Below, one piece after another: positions 43,241 to 52,648 of a stretch of 64,000 nucleotides of DNA (its first letter is position 1; each line of letters begins with the position of its first letter). The position numbers were made by a program, and so were the translations under genes. The notes under the pieces are model-generated. The model saw only the letters and a list, made by a program, of their open reading frames with translations. It was not told the origin of the DNA and made no database searches. This DNA is from an uncultured Bacteroidota bacterium. Lineage in GTDB: Bacteria > Bacteroidota > Bacteroidia > Bacteroidales > VadinHA17. The DNA is taken from the NCBI GenBank assembly GCA_903824785.1, contig CAIJYD010000052.1:18486-82485 (forward strand), read 5' to 3'.

Positions 43241-44017
43241 ATGGGCAGATTCAAATTAACAATTGAATACGAAGGAACAAGGTATATTGGCTGGCAGATG
43301 CAGAAAGGCGGAAAGACAATTCAGGGTGAAATACTGGATGCCTGCAGAAGTCTTTTTAAGGATGAAGAGGTTGATGTTTTCGGTGCAGGCCGCACCGATG
43401 GAGGTGTTCATGCGTCGGGTCAGGTGGCACATCTTGGTGTGGAAACAGATCTTGCACCACTGAAGATTAAATATGGTATCAACGACAGGCTTCCACCGGA
43501 TATCTGCATATTAAATGTTGAAGAGGCTCATCCTAAATTTCATGCCCGTCACGACGCGAACGCCCGAAGCTATATTTACCAGATCAGCCGCCGGCGTACT
43601 GCCTTCGGGAAAAAGTTTGTATGGTGGATAAAAGATGAGCTTAATGTTGACCTCATGAATGAAGCGGCGAAGAATTTCCCCGGACTGAAAGACTACCGGT
43701 ATTTTACTGATGAGGATGCTGAGCAGACTTCAACAAAGGTGGAGATTCTGCATGCTAAAGTGAATGATTTTGGCGATATGCTTGTTTTCCATGTTGTTGG
43801 TTCTCATTTTCTCTGGAAACAGGTCAGACGAATGACAGGTGTTCTGGTAGAGGTCGGCCGTGGAAAACTCACTCCTGCTGATGTTGCATCTTTTTTCCGG
43901 CTTAAAACAGATATCCCGGCAAAACTTACGGCACCTCCGAGCGGATTGTTCCTTGAAAAAGTATATTATAAGAAAGAGGAGATTGTTTATCAGACAAAAC
44001 CAATAATTACTCTCTGA
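43241..44017 (+). CDS. truA: tRNA pseudouridine(38-40) synthase
   Basis: A 258-residue TruA. The catalytic Asp sits in GAGRTDGGVHASGQVAHL near residue 52. Other family text is YEGTRYIGWQMQ at the start, FHARHDANARSYIYQI and the C-terminal FLWKQVRRMTGVLVEVGRG. It converts uridines 38-40 of the tRNA anticodon arm to pseudouridine. Length is typical. It is a lone plus-strand gene, convergent with the FAD oxidoreductase gene 16 bases away. Confidence 0.96.
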   Translation: MGRFKLTIEYEGTRYIGWQMQKGGKTIQGEILDACRSLFKDEEVDVFGAGRTDGGVHASGQVAHLGVETDLAPLKIKYGINDRLPPDICILNVEEAHPKFHARHDANARSYIYQISRRRTAFGKKFVWWIKDELNVDLMNEAAKNFPGLKDYRYFTDEDAEQTSTKVEILHAKVNDFGDMLVFHVVGSHFLWKQVRRMTGVLVEVGRGKLTPADVASFFRLKTDIPAKLTAPPSGLFLEKVYYKKEEIVYQTKPIITL

Positions 44018-44033
44018 CAGATTCTTAACCTTA

Positions 44034-45881
44034 TTATCTGTAGTTTCCGTCAAAACCGATTGACCTGGTTTCAAACGGACGAACAAGTTCATCAACAAGA
44101 GTACTGAGTTCTCTCTTAGTTATTTGAAGATGCGGGTCATATCGGCGCTGCATCCTTTTATTCCACAAATCTCTGATTTCAGTTGATGCATCTCTGTTTA
44201 AAAATGCCGAAAGCTGGTAGGAGGCTTTTTGAACTGTGATAATTGTCTGATCTTCAGAAATAACAGATTTGCTATCAAAGGCATTTAACCCCTCTGAAAA
44301 CTCTTTAACAGTCAGAGTAGTATCAGGATAAAACCATGTACGGTTAGCCCACTGATATGATTCTCCTTTTACTTTAAGGATTCCGGAGGCAGTTACTCTC
44401 TGTATAGGCTGAAACTCTCTGTCAGTTGATTTAATGTCATATAATGGCATCAGCCAGGCACCGGCATCGAGCAGGGTCTGTTGTAATTTACGAATGTTTA
44501 TTTCCCTGACATTCTGATTATTAAGGACACTGATGGCTGCCATTGCTCCTGCAGCCTGCCCGGTAAGCAAAACACATGGCTGAAGCCTTGTTGCTCCGTT
44601 AAGAATATTTGAGACAGATATCGCCTTATCAGATACAATAAGGCCATCGATCTTTTCAGGAATGAGGGCGCCAACCGGAATATTGAATGAAGGAACTTTA
44701 GGAAATTTGATTTTAGGTGTTTCAGGGTTGCAGGCATGATGATGATCGACCGGATAGTCGCCGACAGAGATCCCTGTCCGATATAATGGTTGTTCCCCGT
44801 AAATGTCAATGATGTGGTTTATCGTAAACCTTTCCATCCCCCGCATGCGGCGCCCCTCCCTGTGATAAGGAACAAGTGCCAGTTTATCAGCAGAAGGAAA
44901 TTCATCGTCGGCTAACCCAATATTTTTAAATCCAAGCTCTGTCTGGATGTAATAAATAAAACAGAGCGTAAGTTCCTTTGCTATCTTTAGTTCCTCCCTT
45001 CGTTGTGACCAATTCATTTCAACTACATTAATATATATATCGTTACCTTTTTTTGGCCAGTTGATAAGGAATTTATTATTAGGAAGGCGTCCGTAGTCAA
45101 GCATCTTCTGGCAATCGATAAGAGCTGGATCAGTAGTTAGTGAACATGAACCCCTGAATATTTCCGGGTTATAATTTTTAGGTCTTTTTATTGTTTTATC
45201 GGTGCCTGGACCGAAATCTTTCAGTGTAGCAACCCAGGTAAGATCCTGAATTATGTCGTTTGCCTCTTCGGGTGCATTGGCTTCACCGGTAACTGAGGAG
45301 GATTCCATTCCAAGGTCATAGGCAGCACCTGCCATTGCTACGCCGTCACCGAGATCTGTTGCATCGATAACTACCGTCGCCAGAATCGTTAACTTATTTT
45401 TTTGCTCATCTTCAAAGATTGCTCCTGTTACTTTGTTTTCATTTTTAATAACCGATGTAAGATGGTATCCGTAAATAACTGAAAGCTGTGCAGTCTCTTT
45501 TGCCATTGCTTTCAAAATACTGTCACCTACATGAGGTTCAAAAAGTGTATTGCTTACCCATCCGGTTGCAAGTGCAGCTGCTCCTCCGTAAGTAGCTCTT
45601 AACTTTTCGCGAAACTCATTCCAGATCCCTGAAGGCAGATTATGATTTCCGTCGATACCACTTACCCCACCGGCAGTCATCATGCCACCAAGCCAATCAG
45701 TCTCTTCGACAATAAGTGTTGGTACATTTAATCTTGCCGATTGCAGACCGGCCGAAATACCGCTTGTTGTACCTCCTATTACAAGCACATCGGTTTTTCT
45801 GGTTATTTCCCTGGGAGAACAACCTTCCATCAAAAGTGGCAGAAGGCATATTAAAGCAATAATTAACACTTCTTTTTTCAT
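44034..45881 (-). CDS. Exported FAD-dependent oxidoreductase lipoprotein
   Basis: A 615-residue protein with a lipoprotein signal (lipobox MEGC about residue 21). It is followed by an FAD-binding fold of the FAD_oxidored (PF12831) family: VLVIGGTTSGISAGLQSARL, then EETDWLGGMMTAGGVSG and DATDLGDGVAMAGAAYDLG. Family members are found in Bacteroidota carbohydrate loci and are proposed to oxidise sugars or other small compounds, but the reaction is unknown. The last 130 residues are a separate alpha/beta region without a recognisable motif. It is divergent from the aldo/keto reductase gene; both enzymes are exported redox proteins. Confidence 0.85.
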   Translation of the reverse strand: MKKEVLIIALICLLPLLMEGCSPREITRKTDVLVIGGTTSGISAGLQSARLNVPTLIVEETDWLGGMMTAGGVSGIDGNHNLPSGIWNEFREKLRATYGGAAALATGWVSNTLFEPHVGDSILKAMAKETAQLSVIYGYHLTSVIKNENKVTGAIFEDEQKNKLTILATVVIDATDLGDGVAMAGAAYDLGMESSSVTGEANAPEEANDIIQDLTWVATLKDFGPGTDKTIKRPKNYNPEIFRGSCSLTTDPALIDCQKMLDYGRLPNNKFLINWPKKGNDIYINVVEMNWSQRREELKIAKELTLCFIYYIQTELGFKNIGLADDEFPSADKLALVPYHREGRRMRGMERFTINHIIDIYGEQPLYRTGISVGDYPVDHHHACNPETPKIKFPKVPSFNIPVGALIPEKIDGLIVSDKAISVSNILNGATRLQPCVLLTGQAAGAMAAISVLNNQNVREINIRKLQQTLLDAGAWLMPLYDIKSTDREFQPIQRVTASGILKVKGESYQWANRTWFYPDTTLTVKEFSEGLNAFDSKSVISEDQTIITVQKASYQLSAFLNRDASTEIRDLWNKRMQRRYDPHLQITKRELSTLVDELVRPFETRSIGFDGNYR

Positions 45882-46106
45882 GGAAATTTAAATTTTCTGA
45901 GTTTAATTTCAATACAAGGTAATAGTGGACCTAAAATGATATGTCTGTTACTCTTTCCTGCAAATGTATTGATTTTGAGACGAAACAGAAAGTGATGGTT
46001 CTGTTTTTCAAAAGGATTTAAATGCTTTTTTTGAAAAGAAGTATTGAAGATACGGAACAAATCACTACCTTTTACCCTTTATTTAATAAACATGAATCTA
46101 CAAGCT

Positions 46107-47069
46107 ATGAAAAGACGTGATTTTATTAAAACCTCAGCAATTGTTGCACCTATGATGAGCATGTTCCCTGCAGACCTTTCATCTATAACCAGAATATCAC
46201 CTCCCGGAAAGATCGAAAAAAGATCATTGGGCCGCACCGGTGAGATGCTTTCGATGATTGGGTTTGGGGGAATTGTTGTAAAAAATGCAACTTCTCAAGA
46301 ATCTTCTGAGCTCGTAAAGCTTGCAATAGATTCAGGTATAAATTACTTCGATGTTGCTCCTTCATACGGAGACGCAGAGCTTAAGTTGGGGCCGGCACTT
46401 GAGCCCTACAGGAAAAATGTGTTTCTTTCCTGCAAAACAACGAAACGAAACAAAGCCGAATCAAGGGCAGAACTTGAACAATCATTAAAAAACCTGCGTA
46501 CCGACCATGTCGATCTTTACCAGTTTCATGCTGTAACGACAATTAAAGATGTTGATGCAATTTTTGCAACCGGAGGAGCGATGGAGACCTATCAGGAAGC
46601 CAGAAAAGAGGGAAAGATCCGTTTCATAGGTTTTTCGGCACATTCTGTTGAAGCGGCTATGGCTATGATGGATCGGTTTGATTTTGATACTATATTGTTC
46701 CCGGTGAATTATGCAACCTGGTATGCAGGTAATTTCGGACCACAGGTCCTTGCCAGGGCACAGGAAAAAAAGATGGGTATTCTTGCTATAAAGGCAATTG
46801 CCAAAGGTCCGTGGCCTGAGGGTGCCGACAAGTCAAAATACCCGAATTGCTGGTACGAACCACATCTTGAAAAGGAGGATATCAGAATGGGATTGAGGTT
46901 CACTTTATCTCACCCGGTAACTGCCGCCGTTACTCCGGGTGCTGCAGATCTTCTGAAGACAGTACTTAGCGTTTCTGATAGTCTGACACCATTAAATTCC
47001 AATGAATTGCAGCAGATTAAGGAAAAAGCTCTTAAAGGGATTCCTCTTTTTAAATTCCCCGTAGCTTAA
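46107..47069 (+). CDS. Exported aldo/keto reductase (Tat substrate)
   Basis: A 320-residue NADPH-dependent aldo/keto reductase with a twin-arginine signal (MKRRDFIKTSAIVAPMM). The catalytic tetrad is visible: Asp and Tyr in NYFDVAPSYGDAELKLG, Lys in VFLSCKTTKR, His in VDLYQFHAV. TIM-barrel text continues with GKIRFIGFSAHS and AAVTPGAADLL. Export by Tat suggests cofactor loading in the cytoplasm. I chose ATG 46107, directly before the RR motif; ATGs at 46092 and 46044 are in frame but would add a non-signal leader. The substrate is unknown. Confidence 0.88.
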   Translation: MKRRDFIKTSAIVAPMMSMFPADLSSITRISPPGKIEKRSLGRTGEMLSMIGFGGIVVKNATSQESSELVKLAIDSGINYFDVAPSYGDAELKLGPALEPYRKNVFLSCKTTKRNKAESRAELEQSLKNLRTDHVDLYQFHAVTTIKDVDAIFATGGAMETYQEARKEGKIRFIGFSAHSVEAAMAMMDRFDFDTILFPVNYATWYAGNFGPQVLARAQEKKMGILAIKAIAKGPWPEGADKSKYPNCWYEPHLEKEDIRMGLRFTLSHPVTAAVTPGAADLLKTVLSVSDSLTPLNSNELQQIKEKALKGIPLFKFPVA

Positions 47070-47072
47070 GAT

Positions 47073-47498
47073 TTATTTTGCAAACTTAAGCCTGAGGTCA
47101 ACCTTTCTGTCGTATACAAAAAAACAGGGGTTATTGCATTGTTGTTTATCGAACTTTACTCTTGGTGTTGCTGAATCAACTGCTACATATCTGGTACTTA
47201 AAATATTATAGGTGGCAGTAAATGTGTATTTCTTATTTATTGTAACCTCATGTCTGAAAGTTTCCAGGTATGAACCGTATGAATATGAGTCAACCAGAAT
47301 ACTATCTTCAAGATTTCCTTCCCAGATCTGTATCAGAACATCCGGATAATACTTGTTATTTTCAAGTTTGGCTTCAATTTCAGCCTTCACAGGTTCAGTT
47401 TCAAAACAATCGGGGCAGTAAATAATCAGCCCCTGATCTTCGCAGGAGAAAAGAAGAACCAGAATGAAAAGGAGAATTATCTGCCGAATTTTTTTCAT
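47073..47498 (-). CDS. Small hypothetical lipoprotein
   Basis: A 141-residue lipoprotein (MKKIRQIILLFILVLLFSC, Cys at 19), with four more cysteines: CPDC shortly after the lipid site and CNNPC later. These could form disulfides or bind metal. The remainder has beta-strand character (ATYNILSTRYVAVDSATPRV). I know no family for it. It starts 5 bases after the stop of the ankyrin/barrel gene, so the two are probably co-transcribed and may form one surface complex. Confidence 0.65.
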   Translation of the reverse strand: MKKIRQIILLFILVLLFSCEDQGLIIYCPDCFETEPVKAEIEAKLENNKYYPDVLIQIWEGNLEDSILVDSYSYGSYLETFRHEVTINKKYTFTATYNILSTRYVAVDSATPRVKFDKQQCNNPCFFVYDRKVDLRLKFAK

Positions 47499-47503
47499 GT
47501 ATT

Positions 47504-48970
47504 TTATCTCCATTTTATTCCTTTAATTTCAGTCCTGACATTATCGAAGAAATAGTTGTATGTGCACCCAATTTTCAGCCAGACAGGTCCTGTTTTATAA
47601 TATGAGGTTTTGAGGTATTCGAGACCAAGATTGAATGAAAAGTTCATTTTTGTCATCTTTAAAGCGACAGAAGGTATTACCATAAGTTTATTTCCCGGTT
47701 CAATAAGTGTACCTTTCAGCTTATTTCCAAAAGAATATCCTGCCAGAATTGAAGTTGATAAAGAATAGTTGAATCGTTCAGACGGATCAGTTAGTGCAAA
47801 ATCTTTAAACACTCCGGCATACACAACAGATCCTTTATCCATATACTGATAATAGGAGTGTTCTGAATTCTTAATCATAACTCTAGTGTGTTGAAATTTC
47901 GTATCGCAGCCGGCAATAAACCCGCCATTCAGGTAGGGCTCTTTAAGGGCGAGACTGAGTCCGGTGTAAAGATCGTAAAAGCAAAAACGTGAAGAGGCGG
48001 TTATTGCAACCTGATCGATACCATATTTTAATTTTCCGTGGACATTATTTTTATTGAGCATATTAATGATCTCTTTTCTGCGGTACTTTGAAGCAACACT
48101 ATATGGATTAATTGCATCTCTTCCGGAGTTTGTCCATTTGTCTCCTTTTCTCAGAAGGTATGATGTGGCATCGGTTTGATCTGCTAATATTGAAAGAGTT
48201 AATGCATTGTGATTGGAGTTATTTGTGACATAGATATCAACTCCTTTTTTGTATAAAAGATCCATTATCAGAGTGTCACCATAGAATGATGCTATAAGGA
48301 ACGGAGTAAATCCGTCATTGTCTTTTGCTTCTGTATTTGCTCCATTCTGGATAAGAAGATCAGAAACATCTGAATATCCGGCCCATATTGAAGCCAGCAA
48401 AGGGGTCGTCCCTTCTTCTGATTTTTCTTCCAGGGAGGCTCCGTAATACAATAACAGATCAACGATGTCCAGGTATCCGTAAAGTGACGCAAGGTGCAGC
48501 GGGGTCGCTCCGTTCCTATCGGATAAATCCATATTGGAGCCTGCCCGGATCAGCATCTCGGTAATCTCAAAATTATGGTTTTTTACTGCGATAATAAGTG
48601 GTGTCTCGTGGCTTGATGTTAAGTCATTCAGTGCCGGTTTATACCTTAAAAGTGTCTTAACAGCAGTAACATGATTGTTAGTTACTGCAAAAACCAGTGG
48701 GGTAGCCTTCTCGAGCGTCATAACATCAATAACAGCACCTTTTTTTATCAGCCGGTCAATTTCAGTATAGTACCCTTTTGATGCTGCCAGCATCAGATTG
48801 TATTCTAACGCTCCGTTGTAAAATGCTGGTATATAATCAGTTGTGTCCATGTAAATGAACTCTTCTGAGGTAATGGTTTGAGTCTCCGACTGTGAATATG
48901 CATTCCCCGGGTGGCAAATTACGGCAACAAATAGTAACGTCCGGAAAAGTGATGATCTGGCTGCTGACAT
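47504..48970 (-). CDS. Exported ankyrin-repeat protein with C-terminal beta-barrel-like domain
   Basis: A 488-residue protein with a signal peptide ending near YSQ (residue 27). Residues about 55-310 hold seven or eight ankyrin repeats (NGATPLHLASLYGYLDIVDLLLYYGASLEEKS, seen here across two lines of 20 or fewer residues: NGATPLHLASLYGYLDIVDL, LLYYGASLEEKS). The last 170 residues are alternating aromatic strands (YDLYTGLSLALKEPYLNGGF, LSTSILAGYSFGNKLKG) like a small outer-membrane beta-barrel, ending in a basic tail. The combination suggests an ankyrin scaffold held at the outer membrane. Ankyrin proteins in bacteria are usually protein-binding; partners are unknown. The lipoprotein gene follows directly. 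Confidence 0.7.
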   Translation of the reverse strand: MSAARSSLFRTLLFVAVICHPGNAYSQSETQTITSEEFIYMDTTDYIPAFYNGALEYNLMLAASKGYYTEIDRLIKKGAVIDVMTLEKATPLVFAVTNNHVTAVKTLLRYKPALNDLTSSHETPLIIAVKNHNFEITEMLIRAGSNMDLSDRNGATPLHLASLYGYLDIVDLLLYYGASLEEKSEEGTTPLLASIWAGYSDVSDLLIQNGANTEAKDNDGFTPFLIASFYGDTLIMDLLYKKGVDIYVTNNSNHNALTLSILADQTDATSYLLRKGDKWTNSGRDAINPYSVASKYRRKEIINMLNKNNVHGKLKYGIDQVAITASSRFCFYDLYTGLSLALKEPYLNGGFIAGCDTKFQHTRVMIKNSEHSYYQYMDKGSVVYAGVFKDFALTDPSERFNYSLSTSILAGYSFGNKLKGTLIEPGNKLMVIPSVALKMTKMNFSFNLGLEYLKTSYYKTGPVWLKIGCTYNYFFDNVRTEIKGIKWR

Positions 48971-49078
48971 GAATGCAAAGTTAATTTTTTTGATTCTTTT
49001 TTTATTTATTGTGCAACAGATTATTAATTAATTTTCAAACTTGTTTTATATCATTTTATTGTAAAAAACGTTAATTAC

Positions 49079-49110
49079 TTGTTCGGGTGAGTAAAATACT
49101 TATATTTTTG
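49079..49110 (+). promoter_or_regulatory. Bacteroidota-type promoter
   Basis: TTG at 49079-49081 and TATTTTTG at 49103-49110 are 21 bases apart, matching the -33 TTG / -7 TAnnTTTG arrangement. The predicted RNA start is about 10 bases before the TTG start codon at 49128. Confidence 0.5.
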
Positions 49111-49127
49111 TCATCTGAAAAAAAAAA

Positions 49128-50441
49128 TTGAGCAGACGGAGAAAAATATTTCTGGTTACCCTTCTTGTCTCTCTGGTTAGTTTCAACCAGGGGGCAAAAG
49201 AGAAAAGTGTTGTCCTGAATGACAAACTTATTCCGGGTAATGTGCGACTGACCAATATCAGATCTTCAGGTCCGGAGTTTGATGTTGTTTCAAACTTAAT
49301 TAATTCCTTTCTGACAAGATGGACGGTGGCAGGGGCGGTTGTCGCTGTTTCAAAAGATGGTAAGCTTGTTTTTGCAAGGGGATATGGTGTTACCGATACT
49401 ATTTCGAAAATTGAAACGCAGCCATATAATAAATTCAGAATAGCAAGTATTTCAAAGCTTGTTACTGCAGTAGCGGTAATGAAGCTTATTGAGGCTGGTA
49501 AAATATCTCTGAATGACAGGGTTTTTGGTATCGATGGAATACTGAATGATCCATATTTCAAAGATCCCAAAGACAAGAGAGTTTACGGAATTACTGTTGC
49601 ACAACTTCTCGGGCATGAAGCAGGTTGGTCGCAGCGTTATGGTGATCAGATGTTTATGCCTGTTTATGTGGCTGAAAAAATGGGAGTAAAGCCACCTGCG
49701 GATACTAAAACTATTGTTAGGTTTGCCCTTGATCTTAATCTTAGCTACACACCCGGAACCGGTCGCGCATATTCTAACCTGGGATACAGTATCCTCGGTC
49801 TTATAATAGAGAAAGTATCAGGAATGTCATACGAAGATTACTGCCGGAAAGCTGTATTTGAACCTTTGGGCATGTATGATATGGCTATTTCCGGTAATCT
49901 TCCGTCAGAGAAAGCTCCATTTGAGGTTTCTTATTATGAACCCTCTGATGCTGAGCTGAAACCATCAATTTATGGTACCGGAGAGATGGTCTCCCCCAGT
50001 CAGGGAGGAAATGATATCAGAAACCTTGGCGGAGCAGGTGCCTGGCTGGCCACCGCACCAGACCTTATGCGTCTGATGCTTGCTGTAGATGGTTTCAGAT
50101 CACGGCCGGATTTTCTTAATGATCAAAGTATCAGGTTTATGACCGATAACGACAACGGTTATGCTCCTGTCGGATGGAAGACAACAGTTTTTGATGGAAC
50201 ATGGTGGCGAACAGGCTCATTTCCGGGAAGTGCGGGAATGATGAAGCGACAATCTGACGGGATTTCCTGGGTAGTTCTTCTGAACTCAAGTTCATGGAAC
50301 GGACCAGAAATCTATTCATACATAAATAATATGATGTACCGGGTAATATCCAAAATTGACCCCTGGCCGGAATATGATCTGTTCGACTATTCACTCCCTA
50401 TACCTTTAAAGGTCACTTTAGAGAAACATAAAAGAAGGTAA
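49128..50441 (+). CDS. Serine hydrolase of the beta-lactamase (class C/PBP) family
   Basis: A 437-residue exported hydrolase. The signal is MSRRRKIFLVTLLVSLVSF. Catalytic motifs are SxxK at 107-110 (ASISKL), YxN at about 215 (YSNLGYSILG) and a third motif in WWRTGSFPGSAGMM. Such enzymes can be peptidases, esterases or beta-lactamases; the substrate is not predictable. No in-frame ATG precedes the SxxK motif at a sensible place, so the TTG at 49128 is the likely start, giving a good signal peptide. Only 2 bases separate its stop from the SRAP gene. Confidence 0.85.
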   Translation: MSRRRKIFLVTLLVSLVSFNQGAKEKSVVLNDKLIPGNVRLTNIRSSGPEFDVVSNLINSFLTRWTVAGAVVAVSKDGKLVFARGYGVTDTISKIETQPYNKFRIASISKLVTAVAVMKLIEAGKISLNDRVFGIDGILNDPYFKDPKDKRVYGITVAQLLGHEAGWSQRYGDQMFMPVYVAEKMGVKPPADTKTIVRFALDLNLSYTPGTGRAYSNLGYSILGLIIEKVSGMSYEDYCRKAVFEPLGMYDMAISGNLPSEKAPFEVSYYEPSDAELKPSIYGTGEMVSPSQGGNDIRNLGGAGAWLATAPDLMRLMLAVDGFRSRPDFLNDQSIRFMTDNDNGYAPVGWKTTVFDGTWWRTGSFPGSAGMMKRQSDGISWVVLLNSSSWNGPEIYSYINNMMYRVISKIDPWPEYDLFDYSLPIPLKVTLEKHKRR

Positions 50442-50443
50442 TT

Positions 50444-51169
50444 ATGTGTTTTTCAGTAAATGTCAACCTTGTTAAGGAAGAGCTTGAAAGAAGATACGGG
50501 GCAACATTAATTGATCCTGACAAATACAGGCCAAGCTATTATTATCATGCTTTTTCCCTTCCTGAAATTCCTGCAATCTGCTCCGGATCTCCTGATAAAA
50601 TAAAACTCTTAAGATGGGGCCTTATCCCTTCCTGGACAAAGAGTATTGAAGAGGCCAATATTATAAGATTCAAAACCTTTAATGCCAGATGTGAGAGTAT
50701 AGCAGAAAAACCCTCTTTCTCCTCCTCTTTTAAAACAGCCAGATGCATTATTCCGGTAAAGGGATTCTTCGAGTGGCAGCATATTGGAAGTGAAAAAATC
50801 CCCTGGTATATCTATAATTCAGATAATGAGATATTTTCGCTAGCCGGTTTATATAATGAATGGACTGAAAACAGAACAGGGGAGGTTATTTCAACTTTTT
50901 CGGTAATTACCACCGATGCAAACAAAATGATGGCTGAGATTCATAACTCGGCAAAAAGGATGCCTGTCATACTGAACAGAGAGGATGAAGCCAAATGGAC
51001 CGATCTTTCCATATCACCACTGGAAGCAATGGAGCTCCTTATGCCTTGTCCTGAAGGGATTCTCCAAGCCCATACTATCGGTCCACTTGTGAACGACAGA
51101 AACTCAGACCGAAATACTCCCGTAGTTATTCAGCCATGGAAATGGCCGACTGAAAACCTGCTTTTTTGA
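50444..51169 (+). CDS. SRAP-family (YedK/HMCES-like) abasic-site protein
   Basis: A 241-residue SOS-response-associated peptidase-fold protein. The catalytic Cys2 follows the initiator Met (MCFSV). Other conserved parts are the Arg/Glu segment ARCESIAEKPSF, the KGFFEW Glu and the HNSAKRMPVIL His. Known members cross-link covalently to abasic sites in single-stranded DNA through Cys2 and shield them. It needs removal of the initiator Met. It is unusually joined to an exported serine hydrolase gene with a 2-base gap, without an obvious functional link. Confidence 0.92.
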   Translation: MCFSVNVNLVKEELERRYGATLIDPDKYRPSYYYHAFSLPEIPAICSGSPDKIKLLRWGLIPSWTKSIEEANIIRFKTFNARCESIAEKPSFSSSFKTARCIIPVKGFFEWQHIGSEKIPWYIYNSDNEIFSLAGLYNEWTENRTGEVISTFSVITTDANKMMAEIHNSAKRMPVILNREDEAKWTDLSISPLEAMELLMPCPEGILQAHTIGPLVNDRNSDRNTPVVIQPWKWPTENLLF

Positions 51170-51203
51170 GTTTAACAGGGGTTTGGGTAAGATTAGATTT
51201 TTA

Positions 51204-51953
51204 CTATTGCGCAACAAAATGGTAGGTTAGAGTACCTGTCTCAATTTTAGGGGAACCAAGATCTGAATTGAATCGCGAGATAAGAGCTGTTGTTACAGCC
51301 ATTTCAATCAGGCATGGATCAGAAGTTGTGTTGTCGCCTGAGACTACCTCTGCTTTTTCAACAACTCCTCTCTGGTTAACCTCAATAGCCAGAATAACTT
51401 TTCCTGATCCCTGGCATTTATAAATCGGAATAGGCAGATAAGTGTGAATACGTCCGGGAAGATCATAATAGATCCGGGTAGGCCCTTTGTAATTTGCAGC
51501 CATCTCCTGCGATTCCAGAGGTTTATCTCTTTTGTTCTTTTCACTGGTCTTGTTCTCAACAGATATTTTTTCGTCAGATTTAGATTCATCTGCCCGTTTT
51601 TTCTCATCAATATAATTATCTGCACCAAGTTTTCCGCTCTTGATCAGCTCCTCCTTTACCCTGTCAATATAATCGGCAGGATTAATCTTCTGATCAGCCT
51701 TATTTGCAAGATTTCGTGCAATATTAAGCATCTCCTCATCACCCTGAAGAACTTTTTCAATGTTTGTAACAGGTAACTCAATCAACTTCTCCTTTGGCAC
51801 AGATTCCTCCTCAGGGGTAAATTCGATAAGGAACTCATCAGAAGAATTATTCTTTAATGATTTGATCTGAAACGACATAAAAATTATTCCGGCAATAAGA
51901 TGAATTATTACGGTACCAAGAATCCCAACAAGCCTGCCATCATTTCTTTTCAT
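51204..51953 (-). CDS. TonB-like energy transducer
   Basis: A 249-residue protein with a single N-terminal membrane helix (LVGILGTVIIHLIAGIIFM) and a long charged, Lys/Glu-rich periplasmic region (about 40-160). The C-terminal TonB-like domain reads GKVILAIEVNQRGVVEKAEVVSG and has a final beta-strand. It should pass proton-motive force from ExbBD to outer-membrane receptors, but no ExbBD or receptor gene is next to it. The linker is highly charged rather than Pro-rich as in classical TonB. Confidence 0.82.
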   Translation of the reverse strand: MKRNDGRLVGILGTVIIHLIAGIIFMSFQIKSLKNNSSDEFLIEFTPEEESVPKEKLIELPVTNIEKVLQGDEEMLNIARNLANKADQKINPADYIDRVKEELIKSGKLGADNYIDEKKRADESKSDEKISVENKTSEKNKRDKPLESQEMAANYKGPTRIYYDLPGRIHTYLPIPIYKCQGSGKVILAIEVNQRGVVEKAEVVSGDNTTSDPCLIEMAVTTALISRFNSDLGSPKIETGTLTYHFVAQ

Positions 51954-52163
51954 ACTCTGCGAAATTATAAATTATTTTGCATATGAAAACAGGCAATAAG
52001 AGAAAATATAATACTATTGAATATCAGTATTATAACAATTTTCAGAGATACCATATATTAAATAATTTTACCCTTTTTAAATAGAATTAATATAGTTCAT
52101 CTTTAGTGTATCCAGCAAACACAAACCATTTGATACAAAGATAAAGAAATTCAACCTTAAATT

Positions 52164-52648
52164 AGTTGTGTGCCAGATATAACCATTCTTATGACTATGC
52201 ATAACCCTGTCAACCAATGCCTCCACTGCATAATATTGGTAGGGTCTGAGCACCATTAATATCTTGGAAGTTTCATTTAAAACGATATACTTACATATAA
52301 TTTTGCTGATATGGCATGGTTCTAAGAAGTCAGATGTAAAACCGTTAAGAATATTGGGAAGGCGTTTGTTTCCTTATCAGTCCAGTAAAACGTCTGTTTA
52401 AACGACTGGTAGCGATTGTTGGCGTAATATTTAGTGTTTACTCCATTGCTGATAATGAATATCTGGATGTACTGAAACAATGCAGCACTTGCTCCGAAGG
52501 AATGTCGCTGATATCGGTTAATCTGGTTAAATGCTTTCAGGTTGGTGATAAGTTCAACTTCAATTCTGATATAAACCAAGCCATACTTCAGTTCTTTTAA
52601 TTGTGCAATGAGTTGTTCTTCCAGTATCAGTTCGGGTTGCTAGCTCAT
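52164..52648 (-). pseudogene. Decayed hsdR (type I restriction subunit) fragment
   Basis: On the minus strand the ATG at 52648 overlaps the Abi stop (ATGA). The frame then hits TAG at codon 3, where a CAG would give MSQQPE. Text recognisable from HsdR follows: PELILEEQLIAQLKEL, then, after loss of roughly 100 or more residues, FNQINRYQRHSFGAS, ISNGVNTKYYANN and [13 protein letters not shown] frameshift follows near 52345-52365, then [34 protein letters not shown] and [10 protein letters not shown]. In intact HsdR the next residues are the Walker A GSGKT, but here homology stops at 52164. So at least four lesions separate it from function. Identification rests on my recall of the family. Confidence 0.78.
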
